A stretch of DNA of 64,000 bases from the NCBI GenBank assembly GCA_016124755.1, contig WGNA01000008.1:62001-126000 (forward strand), read 5' to 3'. The notes beneath the pieces are model-generated. The model was not told where the DNA came from. It searched no databases and saw only the letters and a list, made by a program, of their open reading frames with translations. A program made the position numbers and the translations under genes. The stretch comes from Bacteroidota bacterium (GTDB lineage: Bacteria; Bacteroidota; Bacteroidia; NS11-12g; UBA9320). Positions within the stretch are counted from its first letter, which is position 1, and every line of letters begins with the position of its first letter. This document shows, piece by piece, positions 26,666 through 35,530 of the stretch.

Positions 26666-27202
26666 ATGAATACTCAAACAACAACAGACAACAAAACCCT
26701 TTGGGTAATTGATGCAGCACATTCAGAGGTGGCATTCAAGGTAAAACACATGATGATTTCCACCGTCAGAGGACATTTCGACGAATTCAACGCAACGGTT
26801 GAAACCGAAGGAGATGAATTTGAGAATGCAAATGTTCATGTTGAGATCAACACCGCATCCGTGAACACAAAAAGCAAAGACCGCGACGGTCATTTGAAAT
26901 CAGATGATTTTTTTAATTCGGAAACATATCCGAACATTATTTTTAATTCAAAGTCTTTCGACGGAAACACTTTGATCGGTGATCTCACCATCCGTGATGT
27001 TACCAAGGAAGTAGAGCTTCACGTTGAAAACAACGGAATGGCGGTTGACCCTTACGGACAAATTAAGGCGGGTTTTGAAATAACCGGAACTATCAACCGA
27101 AAAGAATTCGGATTGAAATGGGACGCTGTGACCGAAGCCGGGAGCGTTGTGGTTTCAGACAAGGTTACTCTCGTGATTGACACGCAGTTTATTAAGAAAT
27201 AA
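26666..27202 (+). CDS. YceI-family lipocalin-like protein
   Basis: 178 residues. The YceI fold is an extended lipocalin-type beta-barrel that binds isoprenoid-like molecules in the relatives of known structure. Typical stretches: LWVIDAAHSEVAFKVKHMMISTVRGHFDEFNATV, DRDGHLKSDDFFNSETYPNIIFNSKSF, GDLTIRDVTKEVEL and FEITGTINRKEFGLKW. There is no signal peptide, so it is cytoplasmic, unlike E. coli YceI. It lies after pirin, separated only by the hairpin array; both are commonly part of stress-responsive sets under a MarR regulator in Flavobacteriia, and a MarR gene lies 7 kb downstream (a link is only suggested). Confidence 0.95.
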   Translation: MNTQTTTDNKTLWVIDAAHSEVAFKVKHMMISTVRGHFDEFNATVETEGDEFENANVHVEINTASVNTKSKDRDGHLKSDDFFNSETYPNIIFNSKSFDGNTLIGDLTIRDVTKEVELHVENNGMAVDPYGQIKAGFEITGTINRKEFGLKWDAVTEAGSVVVSDKVTLVIDTQFIKK

Positions 27203-27242
27203 ATCGTACGGTCTTTTATTCGTCAATGGCATAAAAACAAAT

Positions 27243-27272
27243 CGAATGGGCGGGATGCATCTCGCCCATTCG
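27243..27272 (+). terminator. Strong hairpin after YceI gene
   Basis: CGAATGGGCG / CGCCCATTCG, with an inner GATGCATC palindrome, 40 bases past the YceI stop and followed by AT-rich sequence rather than a clean T run. Confidence 0.5.
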
Positions 27273-27296
27273 TAATTAAAAATAGTTACAGATTTT

Positions 27297-27690
27297 TTTC
27301 ACGCGGAGACGCAAAGAATTTCAGTACTCAAAATGATTTGGGAGAGAATTAATTGTTGTGGTCTTTGGCAGCTTTTGATGTGAGGCGGAGTGTTATTGTT
27401 AGAAACATTACACTTAAGAAATAAAAACGTAGTGCCGTTGTGTGAAACTATTGGAAGTAACAACCCTAGTTTTTCACGCAGAGACGCAGATATTTTCAGC
27501 TTTCAAAAAGATTAGGGTGAAACTAACTTCGACGGTCTTCAAAAACTTTTGATTTGAGGCGCAGTGTTTTTCGACTAACTAATGCCATTGTTCTGATTGT
27601 TAAGAAAATTTATTCGGTACGGCACCATCAATATGAATTGAGGAATAACATCAAACCGATCAAAAATCGTCGATCGTGTTTCGTACTTAA
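27297..27690. repeat. Degenerate copies of the ACGCAGAGACGCA dispersed repeat
   Basis: TTTTTTCACGCGGAGACGCA (27297) and TTTTTCACGCAGAGACGCAG (27470) each lead to a GAGGCGSAGTG motif, and the stretch closes with CGATCAAAAATCGTCGATC at 27656-27674, as at 15.2-15.7 kb. No gene in the 27203-27713 spacer. Confidence 0.65.
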
Positions 27691-27713
27691 TCTGGTAATA
27701 TCTGTGAATACCG

Positions 27714-30700
27714 CTATCGCAACAACGTGACCATTCCCGAAAAACTTTTGGCAAATCCATCCGATCCGCGAACGCGCAAGGTGTAGAAATATGATCCTTC
27801 CTGAACATCGACACCGTCAACCTTGCCGTCCCAACCCATTGACGGATTATTTGACGTAAATAAAATTCCTCCCCAGCGATCCGCAATTACAAATTCGTAA
27901 AGTCCTTTTTCTGATTGCCCCGGAGCTTCAATAAATAAAACAGATGGCCGGAATATATTATTCCCATTAACTGAAGTCGGCCGGAATGCATTCGGAATAT
28001 ACACATACGGATTTCCCGTTAAACAAACCTCATTTGACGTGCTCACCAGCGTATCCGAATTTTCGGCTTCGACCACAAAACAATATGCTGAAGAACCATT
28101 AGATGTAAGACTTCCTTTTGTTTCGAGTGTTGATCCGTTTACCGTTTTAACATTTTCCCGAACATCACGATTTAAACGGTACACCTGATAACGTTGAACT
28201 CCGCCCGGCCAGCCTTCATACGGCGTCCATCGAAGTGTAAAACTATCTCCCGTATTCTGGTCCAGCGTTAATAAAATGGAATTTCCAGGGCTTCCGGTCT
28301 TGCCCTGAACACCGCACGTATTTATCCCCAAAGCACGATAGAAATACGATGTATTCTGAACATTTACGGAGTGATCTTCAAACGTTCTTTCCGTTAATTC
28401 AAATTCCTGAGACAAACTTCCATTCTCCCGGATTAAAATGAAATGGTCGTCGTCATTATTTGTATTTAATTCAATTTTTACAAATTCGTTTTCGGCAACC
28501 GTTACAACTTTAACATCGGTGACGCTCAGGTTCTGACTTTCCCGTATCGATGCGCATTCCGGATTACTGACCGATCGGTAATTTCCTGTCGGGTCGATGG
28601 CTTCGATGCGATAACAATAAGTGTCCGGACAAACATCGGGATCCGAATAATTTAGTTGTGTTCCCGGAACTTCATCCAATATATTCCAGACTCCGTTTTT
28701 ATTTCTGAATACCTGATATTTTGAAACGGAAGTCCAGCCTTCGTATGCAGTCCAGTTTAAATCAATTTTGCCGGGAATCGCCGTTGAAATATTTAAAAGA
28801 ATGGTACAATGTTTTTCGGCCTGAGCACTGCTGTATCCGCAACTATCGATGTGTTGAAGCGAATAACAATACCGCTGATTCCGGGTCTTTGTTGTGCTGT
28901 CGTGATTTACAATTTCTTTAGGTGAAATCGTATCGAGGTAATCCCAATTGCCGGAATTATCCCGAAGTATAAATGTTTTTTGATAAGGCAAAGCAGGAGA
29001 TGCAAAATCCATTCGAACAACATTGGTATCTGCCACACTTACTACATGAATTATAGGTGCTTCCGAATTCGCCGAATCCCGAATTGTTTTAACTAATTTT
29101 TTTTCTGCAGTGCACCCTAAGGTATCGGTTACGGTTAATTTAATCTGCATACTCTTTCCGGATCCGGTCGCAGGAAGTGTAATGATCGAATCGGTTGATT
29201 TGCTACTTCCGCTTGACGTGGTAATTTCCCATTCACGGCTTTTAAATGGTAAATCGAATTGGGTTAAATCGGTTGCAGAAAAATCCTGCCCGACACACAA
29301 AACCGATGAAATTCCAATATCGACATCAGGAGGAGCAACCGCATATATTTCCCGGATAGCCGTATCCGAACAATTCCAGGTATTTGTGTTTGTGAGCGTC
29401 ATGTTATAATGTCCGGGAATGTTATAAATATGCTTTCCGGCAGCATTATTTCCGTCGTGTGTACCGTTGCCATCAAAGTCCCAGTTCCAGGTTTTACCAT
29501 CTTGTCCGAGGTATAAATAATCGATTGTTAAAGGAGCACAGCCGAAAGAGTCGAGAATACCGATTCGGGCAATCGGACCCGGTTTTACGCGAACAGTAGA
29601 ATCGGCTTTCAGCACACTGGTGCAGCCGTTTTTATCGACGACCAAAACCAATGGATTGTAAGGTTGTTCGATAATGCGATACGTGTTGTGATATGCGTGT
29701 TCCGATCCCAGTTCAAAACCGAAATCGGTTCCGTCTCCGTGGTCGATATACATTTTATATACGTTCTGGGTTTGCCCGACGAATTTTACTTTTAAAGGTT
29801 CGCAACCGGTAAAATTTTCGAGATGATAATCAATGGCAGGCCCATCTATTTTAATGAAATCCTTTTTGACTATAGTGTCGGTGCATCCGCTGTGATTTTT
29901 AGCAATTAATGTAACCGTAAAAGGTTTTAGCGAACCGGTATTTTCGGTATAAAGGGTGGTTACACGATAATCGGTGGTTGTTAATTTTTTGCCATCACCG
30001 AAATCCCAGAAAAGCGTATCGGCATTTTCAGAATCCGACCTGAATCGAACATACGAAGGCGCACAATAGAAATTAGAATCGAGGGTGTGAAAGTCCGCAA
30101 CGGGGGCGATAATGCTAATAGGAATTGAAGTCGTATCAAAACAAATAGAATCGCGGCTGGCAATGAAGTGAAAAATATAATCACCGTTTTTAAAAACTTT
30201 TAATGTTCCGGAATCTGCAAAAGGATTGGAAATCGAATAATTCGAAGTGTTCGGACTAATACCCGAAAACCAGCGGTTGGTGAATGTATCGGTTGTGTTT
30301 TTCCATTTAATTTCCGCGCCGGCACAAACCGAAGAATCTTCCAGTTCAATGATGGGATTCATTCCTACATCTATAATTTTTAACTCAGAAGAATCAGAAC
30401 AATGGTTGCTGTTTATCGCTAACAAGCCAATGGCATATCGTCCTTTAGAGGCAAAATTAAATGTGGCGTGATCGGTTGTGTCGTGATCAATTGCCGCTCC
30501 GGATGTTTCGGAAAACCAGTGGTATTTTATTTTACCGGACGAATTTCCATAAACGTGATTCTGGACATTGGCAATTCCGTCAAAACCCAGATTCCGGCAT
30601 GCACGAAGTCCGTTTGTATTAAAGTCTGATTCTATTCCGCTAATAACAAAAGCGTTCTTTTTAACCGCGGTGTCTTTGCAATAGCCGAAAATAGAAATAT

Positions 30701-32555
30701 CATAAATCACTTCGTATTTGCCCGGTTTGTCTAAAGTTATTTCCGGTTCTTCTGTGTATTGGACATAGGTTGTGTCGTTTCCGTTAACCAATTTCCAGTT
30801 ATGGCGGTATTGTCCGCTTGGCGGATAATTTTTAGGTCTCAATTTAAATTCAACACCCGAACAAATCGTATCCTGACTTGAAATAAAATCGGCTTTTGGA
30901 ACCACTACTTCAAAAACCTCTTCCTGAAAGTCTTCCTGTTTGCAACCCAGCGCATTTTCCGCTTTTACTTTTACATCGTAGCTGCCGGTATATTTTGCAT
31001 TAAAAACGGGTTGCAATTGATAGGAGGAATCAATAGGTGTTGAGCTGCCATGTTGATACAGCCACCAGCGAAAAACATCGTTTGTGCGATACGAAGAATT
31101 CTGACTTTGATTGAGTAAAACCACATCCTGATTTAAACAGACGTATTTCGGCTGAGGGAAATAAACAATGCGTATGGAGTCGGCGCGAATAAGTTTATCG
31201 TGGTTAGAAACATCAACACATCCGTTTTCGTGCGTTGCGATTAATTGTACATCGTAATACCCCCAATCTTCTACTTTGTACTGAAAGTCTTTGGTATTGG
31301 CGCTGTCCAGAATGTTTCCCATCGTGTCGAGTACATACCATTCGTAGGTTATTTTTCCAGTGGAAGTTGAAGTGGTTTTATTGGTGAATTTGGCCGTAAA
31401 CGGAATTTCACAATCGTAATAGGATTCTGCTTTAAAATCAGCGGCTAATTTTTCGGCTTTAATCGCTCCGGTTTTGTGGATGGTATACGTACAGAAATTA
31501 TCTTCAAAACTCACCTCTGCGTCGAACGTTCCGGGTTGTGTGAAATAAAAAGAACGGGTGAAATAATTAATGGAATCGTATTCGGTTGGGCCTTTAACGT
31601 TCCATTTTAAAATTCCGGCTACTTTGGGATCTTCCACTTTAAAAACAACATTTTCGGGAACACAGAGCACAGAATCGGAAAGGGTTAATTTAATTGGCGT
31701 GGGGGCATGAATGTCGAATGCATTTTTTTTTGTGACGGTGTATGTGCATTGTTTATTCGAGGTAACATCAACGCTTACATCATAACTGCCAGCTTTGGAA
31801 TACGTGAAAGTGGAAGGTGTTTGTTTTGTTGAAGATGCAGGATTAGCTCCCGGCATTTTCCAAACGGCGGAAATTATTTCTGTCGCTTTTAAACTGGTGT
31901 TCAGACTCACAGCCGCGGATTCTCCTATGCAGAGATCTTTGCCAAAAGTATTGATGTCGATTGAAGGTGCGGCATAAACTTCGGCTACATCCACAAAGGT
32001 TTTAACCGAACGGCATCCATATTTGTCTTCGGCCATCATTACAATATTTTTCTTACCGTCAGAATTAAAGGTGGCTTTAAAAGATGTTTTATTCGTGCCG
32101 TATAAACTGCCGTCAATAAGATAGGTTCTGAAAACACTTCCTTTAGTGTTGTCGGTGAGTGTAAAAGAATCTGCCACATCACAGATTTTGTTTTTAGAAA
32201 TGGAGAAAAGCGGATCGGGTTTGGGAATAACCTTTACGATTTTCGGAAACGACCGGTTGCAAACAGCTCCACCGGGAAGCACAATTTTTAAAAGCAAATC
32301 AATGGTATCCGGATCGGGAACGATGAGTTTAAAAGAATCGGTTCCGGCTGAAAATCCGTTTCCGGTATTCCATTGAATAAGGGAACCTTTGGGTACGTTG
32401 AGTGCCTTGAGTTGAAAAATTCCCGGAGCACAGGAAAGATTGGTATCGGGAACTACGATAATGGAATTACATTGAGACCAAACCACATCAACACCGAAAC
32501 CGGCGACAATTACCATCACCAACGCAAATCGTGATATGATGCGATAAAAACTCAA
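27714..32555 (-). CDS. T9SS-secreted giant PKD/FN3 protein with gliding-motility C-terminal domain
   Basis: 1613 residues from ATG 32555; signal peptide FALVMVIVAGFGVDVVWSQ. Most of the chain is PKD-like domains, recognisable by DFGDGKKLTTTDYRVTTLYTEN, WNWDFDGNGTHDGNNAAGKHIYNIPGHYNMTLT and many variants with GxYDVxVxA. Near the C-terminus two fibronectin-III-like domains follow (KIDLNWTAYEGWTSVSKYQVFRN and FTLRWTPYEGWPGGVQRYQVYR). The last ~90 residues, YIPNAFRPTSVNGNNIFRP ... FVIADRWGGILFTS ... GWDGKVDGVDVQEGSYFYTLRV, are the CHU_C / gliding-motility-associated domain, a T9SS type B sorting signal often served by a PorP/SprF partner. Such proteins are surface-exposed, probably adhesive. No PorP/SprF gene is next to it. 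Confidence 0.93.
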   Translation of the reverse strand: MSFYRIISRFALVMVIVAGFGVDVVWSQCNSIIVVPDTNLSCAPGIFQLKALNVPKGSLIQWNTGNGFSAGTDSFKLIVPDPDTIDLLLKIVLPGGAVCNRSFPKIVKVIPKPDPLFSISKNKICDVADSFTLTDNTKGSVFRTYLIDGSLYGTNKTSFKATFNSDGKKNIVMMAEDKYGCRSVKTFVDVAEVYAAPSIDINTFGKDLCIGESAAVSLNTSLKATEIISAVWKMPGANPASSTKQTPSTFTYSKAGSYDVSVDVTSNKQCTYTVTKKNAFDIHAPTPIKLTLSDSVLCVPENVVFKVEDPKVAGILKWNVKGPTEYDSINYFTRSFYFTQPGTFDAEVSFEDNFCTYTIHKTGAIKAEKLAADFKAESYYDCEIPFTAKFTNKTTSTSTGKITYEWYVLDTMGNILDSANTKDFQYKVEDWGYYDVQLIATHENGCVDVSNHDKLIRADSIRIVYFPQPKYVCLNQDVVLLNQSQNSSYRTNDVFRWWLYQHGSSTPIDSSYQLQPVFNAKYTGSYDVKVKAENALGCKQEDFQEEVFEVVVPKADFISSQDTICSGVEFKLRPKNYPPSGQYRHNWKLVNGNDTTYVQYTEEPEITLDKPGKYEVIYDISIFGYCKDTAVKKNAFVISGIESDFNTNGLRACRNLGFDGIANVQNHVYGNSSGKIKYHWFSETSGAAIDHDTTDHATFNFASKGRYAIGLLAINSNHCSDSSELKIIDVGMNPIIELEDSSVCAGAEIKWKNTTDTFTNRWFSGISPNTSNYSISNPFADSGTLKVFKNGDYIFHFIASRDSICFDTTSIPISIIAPVADFHTLDSNFYCAPSYVRFRSDSENADTLFWDFGDGKKLTTTDYRVTTLYTENTGSLKPFTVTLIAKNHSGCTDTIVKKDFIKIDGPAIDYHLENFTGCEPLKVKFVGQTQNVYKMYIDHGDGTDFGFELGSEHAYHNTYRIIEQPYNPLVLVVDKNGCTSVLKADSTVRVKPGPIARIGILDSFGCAPLTIDYLYLGQDGKTWNWDFDGNGTHDGNNAAGKHIYNIPGHYNMTLTNTNTWNCSDTAIREIYAVAPPDVDIGISSVLCVGQDFSATDLTQFDLPFKSREWEITTSSGSSKSTDSIITLPATGSGKSMQIKLTVTDTLGCTAEKKLVKTIRDSANSEAPIIHVVSVADTNVVRMDFASPALPYQKTFILRDNSGNWDYLDTISPKEIVNHDSTTKTRNQRYCYSLQHIDSCGYSSAQAEKHCTILLNISTAIPGKIDLNWTAYEGWTSVSKYQVFRNKNGVWNILDEVPGTQLNYSDPDVCPDTYCYRIEAIDPTGNYRSVSNPECASIRESQNLSVTDVKVVTVAENEFVKIELNTNNDDDHFILIRENGSLSQEFELTERTFEDHSVNVQNTSYFYRALGINTCGVQGKTGSPGNSILLTLDQNTGDSFTLRWTPYEGWPGGVQRYQVYRLNRDVRENVKTVNGSTLETKGSLTSNGSSAYCFVVEAENSDTLVSTSNEVCLTGNPYVYIPNAFRPTSVNGNNIFRPSVLFIEAPGQSEKGLYEFVIADRWGGILFTSNNPSMGWDGKVDGVDVQEGSYFYTLRVRGSDGFAKSFSGMVTLLR

Positions 32556-32639
32556 AAGCGCTTCCCTGTTTTACAGACCTCTCAGGGCCTGATTTCGTTG
32601 CTTATTCAATGTTACGGAAAAACAGTTGAAGATGTTTGT

Positions 32640-32953
32640 TCAGCATAAAAGGAATTACTGACGAATGCCTTTGAACATTGCGTGTAACAACTTATTAACG
32701 GGAGGCTTTGTCAGCATAAATAGGAGAAATGGGGAATTGGGGAATTGGGGGATGTCACCACGGAGCGTCATCCAACTGACGAACTCTTAGATATTTTGAA
32801 CAGAAATGAGCATTTGATTAGAGTTGTCAGTTTGAACCGCTACGCACCGTTCCGGGATCTCATACCCTTCCAGAACCAATGAGCTCAAGCCCTCAGTCAA
32901 ACACTCGAAGCGTTGAGAATTTGAAAGTGTCAAAATCTAATCGGCTTACACCG
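32640..32953. repeat. Cluster of dispersed hairpin repeats
   Basis: Contains a CTGACGAATGCC...GGCTTTGTCAG unit (32646-32715), an AATGGGGAATTGGGG tail, a second hairpin CTGACGAACTCT (32776-32787) / AGAGTTGTCAG (32820-32830) and an ACTCGAAGCG...GTGTCAAAA motif (32903-32930). It fills most of the gap between two minus-strand genes. Confidence 0.75.
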
Positions 32954-32958
32954 GAGTA

Positions 32959-33741
32959 TTATTCAGAATCCAATTCCGCATTTAAAATTTCCGAAATCTC
33001 GTTGGCCTTTGTCATAATCATCATGTGTGATCCTTTTTTAATGCGATAGGTATAATCCACATTGCGGATGGGTAAGGTGTGATCCCGGCTGCCGTGAATG
33101 GTGATAATGGATGAGTCGTAATCCCAACGATCCCATTCCACAATTAATCCAACAGCGCGTTTCATAAAAGTGGGATTTTTATCATTAAGCATCGCCAGAC
33201 AGGTTGATTTTACGTGCCTGCGATCGGGTTCAACAATGGGTTGAGCAATAAAAACGGATTTCCAGTAAAAGGTGTCGGAAACCAACCGATGGAGCGGAAT
33301 TGTTTTTTGAAACCGGTATCGGAGCGGCAATTCTTTCCGCGATTTTGCACTCGCAACCACAACTACTTTTTCGGGATTCAGAAATTCAGACATCTCAACC
33401 GAAACCATTCCCCCCAACGAAACACCAACAAGACTAAACGGCTCTGAAGTGTCGATCTGTTCTGCCATTCGTGCGGCGAACGTTCGCATATTGTCTGCGC
33501 TGTCCGGAATCAACCAATGCATATAATGAACTTCGAATCGGGTTGTGTCGAGTTGAAGAAAATACATAGATCGTTCGTCGGCCGCCAATCCCGGAATAAG
33601 ATAAATGTGGTGTTTGAAATTTGAATCAACGGAATACGAAGAAATAACCGGATCTGAATTTTGAGCGGATACAATTCCGGAAAAACAAATTGCCAAAAAG
33701 CTGAAATGCAGAAACAAACCTGCGATGATTTTTTTGTTCAT
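32959..33741 (-). CDS. Exported alpha/beta hydrolase
   Basis: 260 residues with signal peptide (LFLHFSFLAICFSGIVSAQ). An alpha/beta-hydrolase catalytic triad can be traced: nucleophile elbow GVSLGG (Ser108), the acid in HGSRDHTLP (Asp220) and the histidine in KKGSHMMIM (His239). The start of the fold, HHIYLIPGLAADERSM, supplies the oxyanion region. The cap is short. Substrate unknown; similar sequences are annotated as esterases or lipases. It is alone on its strand apart from the next gene 67 bases upstream. Confidence 0.88.
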   Translation of the reverse strand: MNKKIIAGLFLHFSFLAICFSGIVSAQNSDPVISSYSVDSNFKHHIYLIPGLAADERSMYFLQLDTTRFEVHYMHWLIPDSADNMRTFAARMAEQIDTSEPFSLVGVSLGGMVSVEMSEFLNPEKVVVVASAKSRKELPLRYRFQKTIPLHRLVSDTFYWKSVFIAQPIVEPDRRHVKSTCLAMLNDKNPTFMKRAVGLIVEWDRWDYDSSIITIHGSRDHTLPIRNVDYTYRIKKGSHMMIMTKANEISEILNAELDSE

Positions 33742-33808
33742 GGTTTAATACGTTTGGTGAGGCGAATGTACAGGAATTATTCTTAGTGCACAGGTATTTA
33801 ATTGTGTG

Positions 33809-34402
33809 TTATCCGCGTGGTCCCATTATTAATGTAACTACAAGAAAGACGAGAAAGATCATCACAATTAAACCCAACACGGCATGCATAATTTCTTTAA
33901 ATGCCATGTGAAAGAAAAGTACATTTAATAAGGCTATGAGTCCGACAATTGCCGCAATAATCATCAACAAAGCCAGCACTACCAGAATACCGTCTTCTGT
34001 CGGACGGGCTGATTTTTTAGAATGTATAACAGGGATTCTTTTGTGATGATTTCGTTTAAACAGGTGCGTTGATGAAACAGAACTAAGCCGGTGAAATATG
34101 TGAGAGGTTTTAATAATTGGGAGTACGGTTTCAATTTTAGGCGATGGCTTTAGAACAGATAAATATGTGAGTTTGGTTTGTTGAGAATCGGCTGATGACA
34201 GAGAGGCAAATGAGTTTATTTCAAATTTAACAGAGTCTTTCCCGTCTGGAAATATCCGGTGTTTATGATTGCCGGTGTTCGCAGACGAATTCGATGTGCG
34301 ATGCCAGAGTCTTGTTCGCGAACCATATCTGCGCTGTGTGCAGGAACTAAAAAAAGTAAGAATTATGAGGGGTATGAAACAGAATGCAAACCGGAATTTC
34401 AT
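33809..34402 (-). CDS. Lipoprotein with two C-terminal membrane segments, unknown function
   Basis: 197 residues from the ATG at 34402 (MKFRFAFCFIPLIILTFFSSC), chosen because it starts directly at a lipoprotein signal with Cys21; a longer start would add 19 residues. The middle is Ser/His-rich and basic (HRTSNSSANTGNHKHRIFP, HLFKRNHHKR) and looks disordered. The end has two hydrophobic segments (GILVVLALLMIIAAIVGLIALLNVLFF and IMHAVLGLIVMIFLVFLVVTLIMG). Similar lipobox-plus-C-terminal-membrane proteins are common in Bacteroidota without a known role. It diverges from the MarR gene, with only 99 bases between start codons. Confidence 0.75.
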   Translation of the reverse strand: MKFRFAFCFIPLIILTFFSSCTQRRYGSRTRLWHRTSNSSANTGNHKHRIFPDGKDSVKFEINSFASLSSADSQQTKLTYLSVLKPSPKIETVLPIIKTSHIFHRLSSVSSTHLFKRNHHKRIPVIHSKKSARPTEDGILVVLALLMIIAAIVGLIALLNVLFFHMAFKEIMHAVLGLIVMIFLVFLVVTLIMGPRG

Positions 34403-34501
34403 TACGCAACCTTTATTCGAATATAAGATTAAAAACATCATGAGTATGCAAACATTCAATTATCATTATTGTTAGGTAAGCTAATTAGTTGGACTAATAG
34501 A

Positions 34502-34927
34502 ATGGAAAACGAAGAACTGGTACACTCACTTCGGTTGCTCATATCCGGGCTGCACAAGAGTTTGCGAAAGGATATTTCGGAAAGCACGTCGTTGTCGCTA
34601 ACTGAGTTGGAAACAATTTCGCTTTTGTATCGCAACGATCACATGTTGCCGACTGAGCTTGCCAATCACACAAAGGTTAGTACGCCCAGTATGACGCAAA
34701 TACTTAATAAACTGGCGGAGCGAAAATATATCCGGCGAAAATCGGATCCGGAAGACAAACGAAAGGTGAGTATTTCGCTTACTTCAACCGGGAAAAAAGT
34801 AATTGAAAATGCCTTAAACAATCAGGATAACGAGTTGCGTGGAAGAATTGAATCGCGATTAACTGCCGGAGAAATTAAAACCCTGATGAAAGTTCTGCCC
34901 ATTCTTGAAAAAATAAATTCACTTTAA
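34502..34927 (+). CDS. MarR-family transcriptional regulator
   Basis: 141 residues from ATG 34502 (MENEELVHSLRLLISGLHKSL). The winged helix-turn-helix is clear: LSLTELETISLLYRNDHMLPTELANHTKVSTPSMTQILNKLAERKYIRRKSDPEDKRKVSISLTSTGKKVI, with the DxRxxxxxLT wing (DPEDKRKVSISLT). MarR proteins usually repress their own operon until a phenolic or other ligand binds. It is first in an operon with an isochorismatase-fold protein (7 bases on) and an MFS exporter, so it probably controls export of the ligand. Confidence 0.93.
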   Translation: MENEELVHSLRLLISGLHKSLRKDISESTSLSLTELETISLLYRNDHMLPTELANHTKVSTPSMTQILNKLAERKYIRRKSDPEDKRKVSISLTSTGKKVIENALNNQDNELRGRIESRLTAGEIKTLMKVLPILEKINSL

Positions 34928-34934
34928 TTTAATA

Positions 34935-35522
34935 ATGCAAAACAACGAAATGAAGTCTGCCTTGCTGGTGATGGACATGCAGACAGCTATTCTCAATTCT
35001 TTACCGGAAGAAGCTCGCAACGGGTTATTAAAACGAATGCAACTGTTAATCGAAACTGCCCGAAAAAATGAAATCCCGGTTATTTATGTAGTAGTCGGAT
35101 TTCGACCCGGCATCCCGGAGGTGGGAGAGACGAGCGGTTTTTTTCCTTTTAAGTCAAGATTAAAAGATGTTGACATTGAAGAATGGAAAAAGATTCATCC
35201 CGTACTGCAGCCGGATAAGGATGAAATTATTATTCAGAAAAAAAGAATTTCCGCATTTACCGGAAGCGATCTGGAAATAGTTTTAAGAGCCATGGATGTC
35301 CGCCATTTGATATTAACCGGAGTGGCAACCAGTGGCGTGGTACTTTCTACTTATCGGGAAGCATTTGACAAAGATTTTCGCTTAACGGTTTTATCAGACG
35401 GTTGCGCAGATGCAGATCCGGAAGTACATCAGGTACTCACCGAAAAAATATATTCCAGAACCGGAGAAGTTATTACGATAAAAGAATGGATCGACCGATT
35501 CAGTCAAACGACCGGCTCCTGA
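34935..35522 (+). CDS. Isochorismatase-fold hydrolase-like protein lacking the catalytic cysteine
   Basis: 195 residues. Fold motifs of the cysteine hydrolase (isochorismatase) family are present: ALLVMDMQTAIL with Asp14, IIIQKKRISAFTGSDL with Lys102, and LILTGVATSGVVLSTYREA. In active family members the last motif reads TGxATxxCV; here the cysteine position (about 135) is Val, so the normal Asp-Lys-Cys triad is incomplete. Related proteins with GVATSGVV exist widely, so this is probably a subfamily rather than a point mutation. It sits between MarR and an MFS exporter, 7 and 8 bases apart, suggesting binding or modification of the exported compound. Confidence 0.88.
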   Translation: MQNNEMKSALLVMDMQTAILNSLPEEARNGLLKRMQLLIETARKNEIPVIYVVVGFRPGIPEVGETSGFFPFKSRLKDVDIEEWKKIHPVLQPDKDEIIIQKKRISAFTGSDLEIVLRAMDVRHLILTGVATSGVVLSTYREAFDKDFRLTVLSDGCADADPEVHQVLTEKIYSRTGEVITIKEWIDRFSQTTGS

Positions 35523-35530
35523 GTACCGGA

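Noticed and set aside
27714-32555. Polyketide or non-ribosomal synthase, on size alone
   Set aside because: No carrier, ketosynthase or adenylation motifs; the chain is PKD/FN3 repeats with a T9SS signal.
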